Assembly (NCBI GenBank): GCA_031363055.1
Contig: JANLTP010000224.1
Coordinates: 1-46,479 of the forward strand
Direction: 5' to 3'
Source of the DNA: JANLTP01 sp031363055
GTDB lineage: Bacteria; Pseudomonadota; Gammaproteobacteria; Burkholderiales; Burkholderiaceae_E
DNA length: 46,479 bases
The notes below the pieces were generated by a model that worked only from the letters and a program-made list of their open reading frames with translations, did no database searches and had not been told where the DNA came from. Position numbers and translations under genes: made by a program. Of this stretch, positions 36,655 through 46,197 are shown one piece after another. Within the stretch, counting starts at the first letter, position 1, and the number at the start of each line of letters is the position of its first letter.

Positions 36655-37836
36655 TTACGGGATACTGATAACGGTCACCCAATTCGCACCAGCTCCAGTT
36701 GGCGCTTTCTCAACGAAGCTCAACAGGCCCGTGCTCTGATCAATCGTATAGAGCGACACGGTGGAAGACAACTGGCCGCTGGCGATCAAGAATCGGCCAG
36801 ATGTATCGATCGCGAATCCGCGTGGCCTTTTCTCGGTCGGTACTTGGCCCAGAAAGATCAGCTTGCCGGTCTTGGTGTCAACTGAGAACTGACTCAGTTT
36901 GCTTTCGGTTCGCTCCGAGGTGTACAAGAATTTGCCGTTCGGCGACATTTGAATGTCGGCACACCAGACGGCGGTCGTTTCATCAAACGAAGCCTCGCCC
37001 GGAGTTCCAACCGGAATGCGGGGTTGTTCGGGCCGTATCTTGCTGTCCGCCGCCAGGCTTGAAATCGACTGAAGCTCGATCAGCTTACCGGCCGCGCTGC
37101 GCTCGTACACATTGACCTTGCCGATGAGTTCACTGACGACATAGATAAACCGGTTATCGGGTGAAATCACAAAGTGGCGCGGACCGAAACCCTTCTCGGT
37201 TGCAATGCTCAAACTGACTTCCGACAAAGGAGATTTGCTTTTCGGATTGAACGCGTAGCTTCGGATTTCATCGGTTCCCAGGTGCGGCACATAGACCGTT
37301 GAGTTGGATCGGTCCACCTTGATCGAATGCGGCTTCAGGCCACCACTGCTGAAGAACTGAGTCGCATCAGCTTCAGGAATTCCATTAGCGCCGATTCGGT
37401 GAACGCTGATGGTCCCGCCGCCATAGGAAGTCGCCAGCAACCATTCGCCGGTTGCATCGAGATCAATGCTGACCATGTTGTCCGGCAAAGGCGCGGTATT
37501 GAGCCGACGAAGCTGCCCGGATTTCGCTTCGACTCGATAGGTGTAGAGCGAGAAAGGCGCCATGCGCACGGCCGCGTACAGATACTTGCCGTCACGACTG
37601 GCCGCCATCGGCATGACCATCTTGCCAGCGGGCACGCGTTGGATCGGCTTGAGTTGTGGCGAGGCAGCGGCATCGAGCACATAGGCAGCGATGTCGGCAT
37701 CGGTTTGATTGGACACATAGACATAGGTCGCAGCCAGCGCCGATGTCGCCAGCATCAATCCTGCTGCCACGGCTACAAGTCGCGCCAATCCTATGGCCAC
37801 GAGCGCAAGCCGCACCAACGACGATCCATCCTTCAT
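36655..37836 (-). CDS. Secreted beta-propeller, lactonase (PF10282) family
   Basis: The 393-residue protein has a signal peptide (cleavage near ALA|ATYVYVSNQ) and repeated propeller blades of the 6-phosphogluconolactonase/YkgB type: ASRDGKYLYAAV, GLKPHSIKVDRSNSTVYVPHLGTDEI, GFGPRHFVISPDNRFIYVVSEL, MSPNGKFLYTSERTESKLSQF, and PRGFAIDTSGRFLIASGQLSSTVSLYTID. Cytoplasmic family members hydrolyse 6-phosphogluconolactone; this one is exported, so that substrate is unlikely. It is convergent with the TPP subunit gene and 27 bp away. Function is unknown beyond the fold. Confidence 0.85.
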   Translation of the reverse strand: MKDGSSLVRLALVAIGLARLVAVAAGLMLATSALAATYVYVSNQTDADIAAYVLDAAASPQLKPIQRVPAGKMVMPMAASRDGKYLYAAVRMAPFSLYTYRVEAKSGQLRRLNTAPLPDNMVSIDLDATGEWLLATSYGGGTISVHRIGANGIPEADATQFFSSGGLKPHSIKVDRSNSTVYVPHLGTDEIRSYAFNPKSKSPLSEVSLSIATEKGFGPRHFVISPDNRFIYVVSELIGKVNVYERSAAGKLIELQSISSLAADSKIRPEQPRIPVGTPGEASFDETTAVWCADIQMSPNGKFLYTSERTESKLSQFSVDTKTGKLIFLGQVPTEKRPRGFAIDTSGRFLIASGQLSSTVSLYTIDQSTGLLSFVEKAPTGAGANWVTVISIP

Positions 37837-37965
37837 TTTCTCGCCTGTTCGAACGTTGTCCGAAGTTCAATAGATTATTTGCTCGACCATGATGATAAAC
37901 GTCCGAACCTTTGCACCGACACATGTCGACCGCGATCTTTACGTTGCCGAGGCCAATCGCTCACC

Positions 37966-37998
37966 CAAAAAAATCGGGCACCGTATTCGGCGCCCGAT
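37966..37998 (-). terminator. Terminator of the pil operon
   Basis: Read leftward, ATCGGGCGCC and GGTGCCCGAT form a 10-bp stem (one G-U pair) with a GAATAC loop, followed by a run of seven T. It lies about 55 bp after the pilY1 stop and should end the minor-pilin transcript. Confidence 0.92.
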
Positions 37999-38053
37999 CC
38001 CATTGTGCAGCGCGACCTGACGCTGATCGCCTTTGCAACTAAGCTGTCACTAC

Positions 38054-41000
38054 TTACTGCGTCGTAATGAACCGAACGCCCGTACGACCGCCCGTCAAAT
38101 TGAAGTCCAGCGTCGCATCTTTTGCACCTGGCCCGCCGGTACCATCGCCATACGAGAAGTTCAGTTTGTACTTGCCCTTCGAATTGTTGTAGGCGGTATT
38201 CACGAGCTTCAGTGCCTGCCGTTTGACGACATTGGCGCCGGCACTGATCGAGGTACCGCCGACCACCAGGTTGGCACCATTGCCCATGGCGCGAGCATAA
38301 GTCTCGGAGGAAGCGCCCGGCGTGCAGGGGTCATTGACCGGGGTGGTCGTTGACCAGACGACACTCGATCGAATCGTCGACGCAGCGGTCACAATATGCG
38401 AGTTCGATGCCATATTGCTGTACCAGCCTTTGATCAGATTCGAGCTCGGTACCGTGCCGTTCAAGGGCAGATTGGTCAGATCCCCCAAGGTCAGCGGCGA
38501 TCCAAACGTCGCCGGTGCGCTGGTGCCTCCGTCCTTGATCGCATACATGATGCTGTTGGCGCCGTTTGGCGTCAAATCGGCCAACGCCAGCAGACGACCC
38601 GAGCCGAAATAAACCCAACGCTCGGACGCGTTGAACGGATTCGCAGCCGCCGTCGGCGCAGTAGTCAACATACGGCCCACCGAAGCAATCCGGGTGCCCG
38701 ATATAGTCCAACCAGCGGCGGTCCCCGACGACACATCGAAGCGATGAACGTTACCCATCAGATCCGACGCGTAAATCTGTTCAGCGATATGCTCACGAGG
38801 AGTCTTCATGAACAAATTGATCCGAGCCAGCCCTGACGGTACTGCCGCACTGCCAAAGCCTGAATCGAAACGATGCAAAACGGCGCCGGTACGGGCATTG
38901 AGCAGCCAGATGTGTCCGGTACCCGCGCCATTGTTGTAACCCGAACTGACCGCCACCACCCAACCCCAACGTCGGGTTCGGATGACCAGGGGTTCACCGA
39001 AGCTCAGACCCATGCGGGTATCGCCGGCAAACTCACCCGTGAATTGCCAGAGAACTTTGGCGGCCACTGCAGTTTCACCGGCCGCTTCAGGATCGGTAAC
39101 ATCAAGCGCGAAGTAACCGCGCCCGCCCTTGTTCATGCCCGACACCAGAATGGTTCGCCAGTCGACACCGGCCGAACCGTCGGTCTCACCGAAGTTGATG
39201 TCTTTGACGGTCGGCGACTGGTCAACCCGAAAGCGATGCTCGAACTGATTTGGAAGCGGGTCACTATTGCGCCAGGACAAACTCGCCAGACCATCAACAC
39301 CGGCCTGGAAGCTCAGCCCAGGCACGAAGGCCCAGAGTTCCTGGCCCGACGTCGCATTACCAATCGTGCCGTCAAACGCGTGCAACATGCCATCGTTCGA
39401 ACCGACATAAACCACCGGCCGGCGACCTGCCTGAGCGGCCTTGAACGCCGTGTACCCGGAACTGAACGCCTCCGAATACAGCTCATTCGGCTTGGCCACG
39501 AGACGTGGCTCGGAATTCGTGATGTCGCCCAATACGGAGGTTCGTTGACGGAACAAACGAGTCACCGCACCGGCATCCTCATTCGATCGATCGCCGCGCA
39601 AAAAGTCGATGATCTTCGCGCCGGTTACCGGATTGGTGTGAATCGTTGCCTGTTGCGCAGGCGACAGATTCGCCCAATAAAAAGGTACCGCAGCATTCAG
39701 ATCATTGCGCCAGGTCACGATTTTTCGATTAACCTGCCAACCGCCACCTGGGCCGGCCGGCAATGCTTTTGCATCGAGCAATTCTTGCGCAGACCAGTGT
39801 TTGAGCAAGCTCACAACGCCAGTGGTCGAATCGACCGGAAAGGCGCGCAAATCGCCGGACCAATCACCGGCCGTGAAGCCGGGTCGATAGGCGACAGCGC
39901 CGCCGGGCGCAGTGAGATCGGAACCGCTGAACTCGGCGCCGGCCGCTGAACCTGCACGTGCGCGGATCTCGTTCAAGGCTCTGCCCAGAGCGCTCATCAA
40001 TTCAACCGGTGAAGTGACGTTGAAATACTGGCCATGTCCAATCAGCGCCGAGTGCCAAAGATCGTCAACGGCAGAGGCGGAATCGGGCACAGGAAGCGGC
40101 CATTCACTGGCACCTGAGGCAACGGCAGCCAGACCGCTGGGGTAAGGAATACTTCCTTGCTCGGAAAACGCAACGCCGAACGTGACCATATGCTGCCAGT
40201 TCGCCAGATTACCCGAGCTGACCGAAACGTTGTTGGTCATGGCCGGCCGTAAATCAGTCATCCAGTAGTAGGCCGCCAGATCGGCGAGGTTACCGGCCGA
40301 GGGTGAACCGGCTTTCTCGCGATAAGGAGCTGGCCAAGGATCACCCGGCAGAAAGGTCGTGCTGAATTCCTTGCCGAGCACAGTGAGCAAGTCCGGACTA
40401 TTGGGTAAAACATTGTCGTTGTTGGCGGTGTCCAGCGGCGCGCCTGCAGCCGAACTGTTCCACTGACCGTCGGTCGACAAAATATGATAATTCTGCTGGC
40501 AACTGAATTGGATCGGGTCGTTGATGCCGGTCAGCGTGGAGCCGTTTGCCGGACTGCGAGCACTCTTGAAATATTCCCCGATGCGCCACTGGGCTGCGCG
40601 AAGTGGGGTGTTGCCGGGCACGTATTGCTCATACAACGCCTGATACCAGTTGGTTCGCTGACTACCGGTAAAAGTGTCTACCGCCAGGAATCGACCGGTG
40701 TTGCCGCCACCGCCCGGATTGATAATGGTGTGGAATCCGACCCGGAATTTGTCGTCAACCGTTCGGAACGCCTCGCCGACCGAGGTTTTCATCGAAAGAA
40801 TTCGCGAGCGGTAATAGCTATACCAATTCGCAAAATTAGTCTGTTGGGCTGCCGTCAACAAGTTCACGTTGACAACCGTGTAAGCGGCGTTCTGCGGGCA
40901 ACCGTTGCCGTCCGGAACCGCCACCACGTTGTTGCGAATCATGTAGAACGCACCGCCCTGTGCCGGACTGCCACCGTCAAGATTGAAGTTACCGACCGCC

Positions 41001-41422
41001 GGATATTGCGTTGATAAATTAATCGTGCCATCACCGGTATGAAAGCCGTCTTGCCAGGCGTTGGTATAGCTGGAGTTCGCAAACCGGGTGCCGGTCGCCG
41101 TGATTGGCGGAACGTAGACCAGATTGGGGTTGTAATACAGATTGTTGTATTCGTGATGGGTCGTGCAATGCCTGCCCTGACTGTTGTTGACCCACATCGG
41201 TGCATAGAACCAGCCCATCGAACCCGAGTTATCCAACGTGTACATCACATTGGGCTGTACGATGACGCTCGAGAACAGTGGCACGTTAGCCAACGCCACC
41301 GGACCGGTCGGCACGGCCTGACCGTGACTGGCGCCGATTGGCCAGACAAGATTGGCAAGCGCCAGGGCCAGGCCAAATTTCATTGACTTGACGAACTTTG
41401 ACTGCGCTCTTGAATTGCTCAT
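38054..41422 (-). CDS. pilY1: PilY1, type IV pilus tip-associated protein
   Basis: The 1122-residue secreted protein has a signal peptide (ending near SHG|QAV) and an N-terminal von Willebrand A-like part with the MIDAS start LDNSGSMG (Asp64, Ser66, Ser68). The C-terminal beta-propeller of PilY1 follows (RPVVYVGSNDGMLHAFDG, WRTILVSGMNKGGRGYFALDVTDP, WVVAVSSGYNNG, RWVYFGSGRLL). PilY1 sits with minor pilins at the pilus tip, promotes extension and adhesion, and links surface contact to signalling. GAGGAG lies 8 nt before ATG 41422. It is the last gene of the cluster and is followed by a terminator. No pilY2 is present. Confidence 0.95.
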   Translation of the reverse strand: MSNSRAQSKFVKSMKFGLALALANLVWPIGASHGQAVPTGPVALANVPLFSSVIVQPNVMYTLDNSGSMGWFYAPMWVNNSQGRHCTTHHEYNNLYYNPNLVYVPPITATGTRFANSSYTNAWQDGFHTGDGTINLSTQYPAVGNFNLDGGSPAQGGAFYMIRNNVVAVPDGNGCPQNAAYTVVNVNLLTAAQQTNFANWYSYYRSRILSMKTSVGEAFRTVDDKFRVGFHTIINPGGGGNTGRFLAVDTFTGSQRTNWYQALYEQYVPGNTPLRAAQWRIGEYFKSARSPANGSTLTGINDPIQFSCQQNYHILSTDGQWNSSAAGAPLDTANNDNVLPNSPDLLTVLGKEFSTTFLPGDPWPAPYREKAGSPSAGNLADLAAYYWMTDLRPAMTNNVSVSSGNLANWQHMVTFGVAFSEQGSIPYPSGLAAVASGASEWPLPVPDSASAVDDLWHSALIGHGQYFNVTSPVELMSALGRALNEIRARAGSAAGAEFSGSDLTAPGGAVAYRPGFTAGDWSGDLRAFPVDSTTGVVSLLKHWSAQELLDAKALPAGPGGGWQVNRKIVTWRNDLNAAVPFYWANLSPAQQATIHTNPVTGAKIIDFLRGDRSNEDAGAVTRLFRQRTSVLGDITNSEPRLVAKPNELYSEAFSSGYTAFKAAQAGRRPVVYVGSNDGMLHAFDGTIGNATSGQELWAFVPGLSFQAGVDGLASLSWRNSDPLPNQFEHRFRVDQSPTVKDINFGETDGSAGVDWRTILVSGMNKGGRGYFALDVTDPEAAGETAVAAKVLWQFTGEFAGDTRMGLSFGEPLVIRTRRWGWVVAVSSGYNNGAGTGHIWLLNARTGAVLHRFDSGFGSAAVPSGLARINLFMKTPREHIAEQIYASDLMGNVHRFDVSSGTAAGWTISGTRIASVGRMLTTAPTAAANPFNASERWVYFGSGRLLALADLTPNGANSIMYAIKDGGTSAPATFGSPLTLGDLTNLPLNGTVPSSNLIKGWYSNMASNSHIVTAASTIRSSVVWSTTTPVNDPCTPGASSETYARAMGNGANLVVGGTSISAGANVVKRQALKLVNTAYNNSKGKYKLNFSYGDGTGGPGAKDATLDFNLTGGRTGVRFITTQ

Positions 41423-41440
41423 TTTCTTAACTCCTCAAAC

Positions 41441-42079
41441 CTACTCAGCCTTGACAAACATCTGTGCATACGCGACCGAATTCTTCGGTCCATCGATCCG
41501 TACCGTGATGCGAATGAACGGCAGTTGCTCGGTACTGCTGCCCGAGTTGCCACCGCCATTGACTTGATAGCCGTTCTGATTGAATTCAAACTGGTACAGT
41601 CGGCAATTGGCGGCCGTCGCCACGCCAAGGGCGTTACACATCCGCTCGATGACATAACGACGCAACTGCCGCGACGATCCGTCGATCTGCTCGCCCGGCC
41701 AGCCGGTTGCAACCGGACCACTCGCGCTCCAGGCCGGCGTACTCAGCGCGGTCATCACGGTCGGAATGCCGTCGACGGTTTGCGGTTGCTGGGTCGCGTA
41801 GTAATTGACACCCGTGTTGGTCGAGTTGCGATCCATCACGCGCAGACCGGCATTCGGATGAGCCTGCATGTAGGCAAGCAGCGACTCGTTCAATGCCAGA
41901 TCAACGCCCTGCTGCGCCGAACGCACGAACTGATAATTATTCGCGGCCATGTTGACCGTGTCGACTGATCGAAACAGCGCGAAGCCGGCCGAGATCATCG
42001 CGACCAGCGCGATCAACGCGATAATCAATGCGGTGCCATGCTGGCGCTTGGCCGATGAATGTTTCCGATTCATGATCAT
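41441..42079 (-). CDS. pilX: PilX, minor type IV pilin
   Basis: The 212-residue protein has a basic leader ending in Gly15 and a hydrophobic helix TALIIALIALVAMISAGFALFRS that lacks the Glu at position 5, as is common in PilX/GspK-type proteins. The C-terminal part is beta-rich with a Cys pair. PilX belongs to the tip/initiation complex with PilV, PilW, FimT/FimU and PilE. It starts 3 nt after the pilW stop. Confidence 0.88.
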   Translation of the reverse strand: MIMNRKHSSAKRQHGTALIIALIALVAMISAGFALFRSVDTVNMAANNYQFVRSAQQGVDLALNESLLAYMQAHPNAGLRVMDRNSTNTGVNYYATQQPQTVDGIPTVMTALSTPAWSASGPVATGWPGEQIDGSSRQLRRYVIERMCNALGVATAANCRLYQFEFNQNGYQVNGGGNSGSSTEQLPFIRITVRIDGPKNSVAYAQMFVKAE

Positions 42080-42082
42080 GAT

Positions 42083-43324
42083 TTACATCTCCCCAAGCAG
42101 CAGATTGCGAAGGGGCACGATCGAGGTCACCGTGTTGTAGCGAAAGCAACGCTGATTACCGGCCAGCGTATACGTTCCGCTGCCTGGCATATCCGGCAGT
42201 CTCTGCGCTGCGCTGCCCGTCACTGGCGGCAGGATCTCGAACGGACCAGCTGCGGTGGTCACGCAATTGCCAGCGGCATCGGTGCGCTCGAACTGCGGGC
42301 TGCGGACCAGTAATCCGATACGCAAGGACTTGGCCTGATGCAGCGCCGGCGGCGCCACCGCCACCGGTAAATTGCTGATCGTAAACAACGGCAAGGGATT
42401 GAACGGGTTGGTCCAGATAGCTTCATTGGCTGGCGGATTGATCCAGGTATCAATGACATCGTCACCACCGACATCAACACCCAACTGTAATTTCATCGAC
42501 AACACATTGTCGGCAATAACCTGCGGTGCGGACCCGGCCACCAGAAGATTGGTGGCGGTCAAACGCGCATTGGCGTCAACCGTCAATTGGGTAAACGAAG
42601 GGTTCGGACCTAGATTGATGACCGATCCAATTGACAGAGCAGCGGCGACCGGTGTGGTCAGATCGACCTGCGCATTCTCGACGAGAGGTGCCATCGGCAA
42701 GGCCGCCACTTGTGTCAGCGTACACTGCACCGGTCGCGCTGTTCCAGGAGTTGCAGCAGTCGAGACGTTCTGATCGTAAAGCAGAATCCAGTCTCCGACA
42801 CTGAAACCGTAGGTCGATGCGATGACGAGCGTCGTGACGCCGGCCCCTACCGTGACTGGTACCGTGGCTGCGGGCAGCGGGACCGAGAGTGTGTTGGCCG
42901 ACAAAATGGTGATACTGTCCGAGGCCACACCGGCACCTGCCGAAGTAGCGACCAAAGGTGCAATCCGACGCATCGCACCGCCCACCGAGGCGTTGCAGCC
43001 GATATGCAATTCCGGCTCAGGCGGCTGGTCAGAACTCAGTTGATAGGTTGAGCTGCCCAGATCAATCCGCCGGGTCATCGACTGGTACTCCGGGTCGCTG
43101 ACGCCGACCAGACCGTAGCCGCTGTTCAGCACCATGCGCTCCAGATAGCCCAAGGCGAACAGCGACGACTGCAAACCCTCACTACCACTGGTGGTGGTGC
43201 GCTTGCGCTCCTCGCTGGCGGCAAAGGTCTGGAAAATCGCCAGGGTCGAGATCAGGCCGATCACCATGGCGACCATCAATTCGATCAGGCCGAAGCCGCG
43301 TTGCCGTTGCATCATCGAGTTCAT
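42083..43324 (-). CDS. pilW: PilW, minor type IV pilin
   Basis: The 413-residue protein starts at ATG 43324, overlapping the pilV stop by ATGA; the open frame upstream lies inside pilV and is ignored. Prepilin cleavage site is QRG|FGLIELMVAMVIGL (Gly10, Glu15). A long beta-rich C-terminal region follows, as usual for PilW. The cleavage signal and position between pilV and pilX support the call. Confidence 0.9.
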   Translation of the reverse strand: MNSMMQRQRGFGLIELMVAMVIGLISTLAIFQTFAASEERKRTTTSGSEGLQSSLFALGYLERMVLNSGYGLVGVSDPEYQSMTRRIDLGSSTYQLSSDQPPEPELHIGCNASVGGAMRRIAPLVATSAGAGVASDSITILSANTLSVPLPAATVPVTVGAGVTTLVIASTYGFSVGDWILLYDQNVSTAATPGTARPVQCTLTQVAALPMAPLVENAQVDLTTPVAAALSIGSVINLGPNPSFTQLTVDANARLTATNLLVAGSAPQVIADNVLSMKLQLGVDVGGDDVIDTWINPPANEAIWTNPFNPLPLFTISNLPVAVAPPALHQAKSLRIGLLVRSPQFERTDAAGNCVTTAAGPFEILPPVTGSAAQRLPDMPGSGTYTLAGNQRCFRYNTVTSIVPLRNLLLGEM

Positions 43325-43878
43325 GACTGTGGCTCCAGAATTCGCGCACTGGTCACATACTGGCTGACCGGCGCGCCAGAGCGCTGCCAGAACACCGTGA
43401 TGGTCACGTTGGTCATCGTGTAGTTGCTGGGCGGCACGGTCGGCTGCGGCACTTGAATGGTTTGTACAACCACTACTGGCGGGTTGGCCACGGAACCGGG
43501 CAAACCGTTGGCGCCACTTTGAAAGCGCGAGCGCCATTGCAGGTAGCGAATTCCGCCACTCGCACTCGAAAATTGCTGATCACGTCGGCTCGGATCACTG
43601 GTCCACATTTCAGAGATTAATTCGGTAGCGACTTGCGCGGCCTGTGCACGGAACACCGAGTCGGTCATCATCTGGGTTGAACGCGCTTGCATGCCAACGA
43701 TGCCGAGAATCCCGATTGAGAAAATGACGATCGCGACCATCGCCTCGACCATCGCAATGCCTGCCTGGGAAGCCTTACGAGGCCGCGATACTGCCAGCCG
43801 CACCAACGCTTCTTTCGGCGCGACCAACGAAGCGGCCAACGAAGCCCTCAACGAATACTTCAACGGTTTGTTCAACAT
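43321..43878 (-). CDS. pilV: PilV, minor type IV pilin with long leader
   Basis: The 185-residue protein starts at ATG 43878, overlapping fimT by 7 bp. The prepilin site is QAG|IAMVEAMVAIVIFSIGILGIVGMQA (Gly40, Glu45), which is the PilV pattern. The leader of 40 residues is far longer than the usual 6-25 and contains a repeated Leu-Arg-Ala-Ser-Leu-Ala type stretch. No closer ATG or GTG start is present, so the long leader seems real. Confidence 0.88.
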   Translation of the reverse strand: MLNKPLKYSLRASLAASLVAPKEALVRLAVSRPRKASQAGIAMVEAMVAIVIFSIGILGIVGMQARSTQMMTDSVFRAQAAQVATELISEMWTSDPSRRDQQFSSASGGIRYLQWRSRFQSGANGLPGSVANPPVVVVQTIQVPQPTVPPSNYTMTNVTITVFWQRSGAPVSQYVTSARILEPQS

Positions 43879-44510
43879 GATCTCGGATTTCCTACCGGCA
43901 CCTGCGGATCGCACATGCGCGGGCTGCCCGCCGGACTCACGACCACCACCAGTCGACGCTCGTTGTTGTTGAGTTCGAGGTTGGGATCGCGAAAGTCGAA
44001 CCGGACGGTGTTCAACCAACCCGGTGCAATGACCGCACGGCCCATTGAATCGAACATGACGGCAGCGGGCATACCGGTGCCGGCGGCCAAACCGGATCCA
44101 AATGCGCCGGCGTTGATCAACGTGCCATCGGTCGTCGCGCCGATCCGTACACTATTGCTTTCGTCACCGCCGTCGCGTGCCTGAATGACTGGCTGTGTGC
44201 CGTCGCAGTTCAGCGTGCCGACGGCGACCACACAAATGCTCCAGCTCGTCGACGCTGCATTGGTCGCCTGAAACAGAACCCGGGCATTGCGCCGTACCGA
44301 CTCCTGTTTGGCAATTTGCAAACCGGCATACACCGATTCGGCCGCAGTACGAATCTTCGAATTACCGATCCAGACGGTAAACGAAGGAATTGCCGCCTTC
44401 AGCATGATGCCAATCACCGTGATGGTCACCATGAGCTCAATCAGCGTGAATCCGCGCGAAGCGCGGAATCGCTCACGCATCGATGCCCGGTATGGCACAA
44501 CAGCGCTCAT
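43872..44510 (-). CDS. fimT: FimT/FimU (GspH-type) minor pilin
   Basis: The 212-residue protein starts at ATG 44510, 1 nt after the pilE stop. The prepilin site is ASRG|FTLIELMVTITVIGIML (Gly20, Glu25), and the domain has the GspH pattern IRTAAESVYAGLQIAKQESVRRNARVLF with C-terminal strands ending in a Cys pair (RMCDPQV...PRSC). FimT/FimU primes pilus assembly; some FimT proteins bind DNA for natural transformation. I cannot separate FimT from FimU by reading alone. Confidence 0.88.
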   Translation of the reverse strand: MSAVVPYRASMRERFRASRGFTLIELMVTITVIGIMLKAAIPSFTVWIGNSKIRTAAESVYAGLQIAKQESVRRNARVLFQATNAASTSWSICVVAVGTLNCDGTQPVIQARDGGDESNSVRIGATTDGTLINAGAFGSGLAAGTGMPAAVMFDSMGRAVIAPGWLNTVRFDFRDPNLELNNNERRLVVVVSPAGSPRMCDPQVPVGNPRSC

Positions 44511-44511
44511 C

Positions 44512-44973
44512 TCACTCTTTCCGGAGCAACCAGCGCGTCGCACCACTCGACGGCACGGAGCCCCAGGTGGAGCCATAGCTGATAGTCGAGCGGGCGTTGG
44601 CCTGATTGATGTCATAGGAGAATCCCGCCACCATCGTTGCGGCCTGCCCGTCGGCGGTAATCGTGTAGAGCTGGGCGCCAGCGCCCAAGGTACAAGTCAG
44701 CGTGAATTGATCCACGACCGGCATGGCGGCCCCGCAGCCGGCACCGCCCGCGTAGGTGCGGTTATCGGCATAGAACTGTTCCATGCGAACGCGCGCCTCA
44801 GACAGTCCGCTGGTGGCATCAGATAATCGCGCTCGGATGATGTAATTGCGATAGGCCGGAACGGCGATCGAGCTCAGGATTCCGATGATCGCCACGACGA
44901 TCATGATCTCGATCAGCGTGAAACCGCCTGCCTTGCGCCGACGTGCCTTCGATTGTGTTTCGCTTGACCACAT
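44512..44973 (-). CDS. pilE: PilE, minor type IV pilin
   Basis: The 153-residue pilin has the leader MWSSETQSKARRRKAGG cleaved before FTLIEIMIVVAIIGILSSIAVPAYRNYI (Glu22) and the PilE-type continuation ARVRMEQFYADNRTYAG. GGAG lies 12 nt before ATG 44973. In Pseudomonas PilE is encoded next to ispH at the far end of the cluster; here it is the first gene, directly after the ispH intergenic region, so it heads the operon. Confidence 0.9.
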   Translation of the reverse strand: MWSSETQSKARRRKAGGFTLIEIMIVVAIIGILSSIAVPAYRNYIIRARLSDATSGLSEARVRMEQFYADNRTYAGGAGCGAAMPVVDQFTLTCTLGAGAQLYTITADGQAATMVAGFSYDINQANARSTISYGSTWGSVPSSGATRWLLRKE

Positions 44974-45201
44974 GATGGTTGACTCCTATTGCGGCCAAGT
45001 CTAGGAGTCAGTGTATGCATCACGCCACTAATTGCCGACAGACAGCGAGTCTGACGGACAGTCGGCGTTGAGAATTTCAAGGCGCGGAAAATCGACCGGT
45101 GAGTGTGACAAAACAACCACTGATCTGCGACCGTCAGGCGGGCCAAACAAGCCGCGCATCGCGACTCTGGGGACTGCAGCCATGAACGCTGGCCTAATCT
45201 T

Positions 45202-45280
45202 GGCGCCGGCTTGGTTCTGGCGTCGGCTTGGTTCTAGCGTCGGCTTGGTTCTGGCGTCGACTTGGTTCTAGCGCCGGCTT
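45202..45280. repeat. 17-bp tandem array over the ispH stop codon
   Basis: Four full copies and one partial copy of the unit GGCGTCGGCTTGGTTCT run from 45202 to 45280. The ispH stop (45268-45270) lies at the junction of the fourth and fifth units, so the array seems to have grown from the 3' end of ispH into the gap before pilE. The unit is not a multiple of three. Confidence 0.9.
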
Positions 45281-46197
45281 AAGCCCTTGGGCATCGGAAA
45301 CGATACATGTTCTTCGATGCCCGGTAAGGGTTTGATCGACTTGACGCCCAGTCTCACCAAACGTTCGGTCAGATCCTTGACCAGGCGTTCAGGCGCCGAG
45401 GCGCCAGCCGTGATGCCGACGCGTTTTTTGCCGATCAGCCAGCGCTCATCGAACTCGCTGGCCGAGCCAATCAGTTTGGCCTCGCAGCCCATTTTTTCGG
45501 CCACTTCGCGAAGCCGGTTGCTGTTCGAGCTGTTCGGCGAGCCAATGACCAGCACCAGATCGCACTGCGGCGCCATGAACTTGACGGCATCCTGGCGATT
45601 TTGCGTCGCGTAGCAGATATCCTGCTTTTTCGGCTCGGCAATATTCGGAAATCGCACTTTAAGGGCGGCGATGATCTGCTGACAATCATCGACCGAGAGT
45701 GTCGTCTGGCTGACATAGGCCAAGAGATCAGGATTGGCGACGTGCAGATTGGCGACATCAGCGACGCTTTCCACCAGATAGATACCGCGATCGGTCTGCC
45801 CCATAGTGCCTTCGACTTCCGGGTGACCGGCATGCCCGATCATGATGATCTCGCGAGCTTCGCGGCGCATTTTCGCCACTTCAATATGGACCTTGGTGAC
45901 CAGTGGACAGGTGGCATCGAAAATGCGCAAGCCGCGCGACTGAGCTTGCGTACGCACCGACTGCGGCACACCATGCGCGCTGAAGATCAAGGTCGAACCA
46001 CTCGGGACTTCTTCGAGTTCTTCGACGAAGATGGCACCCTTGCCCCGCAATTCGCGAACCACATGTTCGTTATGAACAATTTCATGCCGCACATAGATGG
46101 GTGCGCCAAATTGAGCGAGCGCCTGCTCGACAATTTCGATGGCCCGATCAACCCCGGCACAAAAGCCGCGCGGCTGAGCCAGAACGACTTCAGTCAT
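45268..46197 (-). CDS. ispH: 4-hydroxy-3-methylbut-2-enyl diphosphate reductase
   Basis: The 309-residue [4Fe-4S] enzyme makes IPP and DMAPP in the last step of the MEP pathway. Cluster cysteines are in QPRGFCAGVDRAI, FDATCPLV and DICYATQNRQ; the active-site region GSPNSSNSNRLREVAE and the early HEIVHN are present. Length is normal. Its start overlaps the fkpB stop by ATGA (46194-46197), the usual fkpB-ispH pair. The C-terminal codons are part of the 17-bp array. Confidence 0.97.
   Translation of the reverse strand: MTEVVLAQPRGFCAGVDRAIEIVEQALAQFGAPIYVRHEIVHNEHVVRELRGKGAIFVEELEEVPSGSTLIFSAHGVPQSVRTQAQSRGLRIFDATCPLVTKVHIEVAKMRREAREIIMIGHAGHPEVEGTMGQTDRGIYLVESVADVANLHVANPDLLAYVSQTTLSVDDCQQIIAALKVRFPNIAEPKKQDICYATQNRQDAVKFMAPQCDLVLVIGSPNSSNSNRLREVAEKMGCEAKLIGSASEFDERWLIGKKRVGITAGASAPERLVKDLTERLVRLGVKSIKPLPGIEEHVSFPMPKGLSRR

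Noticed and set aside
43325..43537. 71-residue extension of pilW into pilV
   Set aside because: Prepilins need a short leader; ATG 43324 gives the cleavage Gly at residue 10 and an ATGA overlap with pilV.
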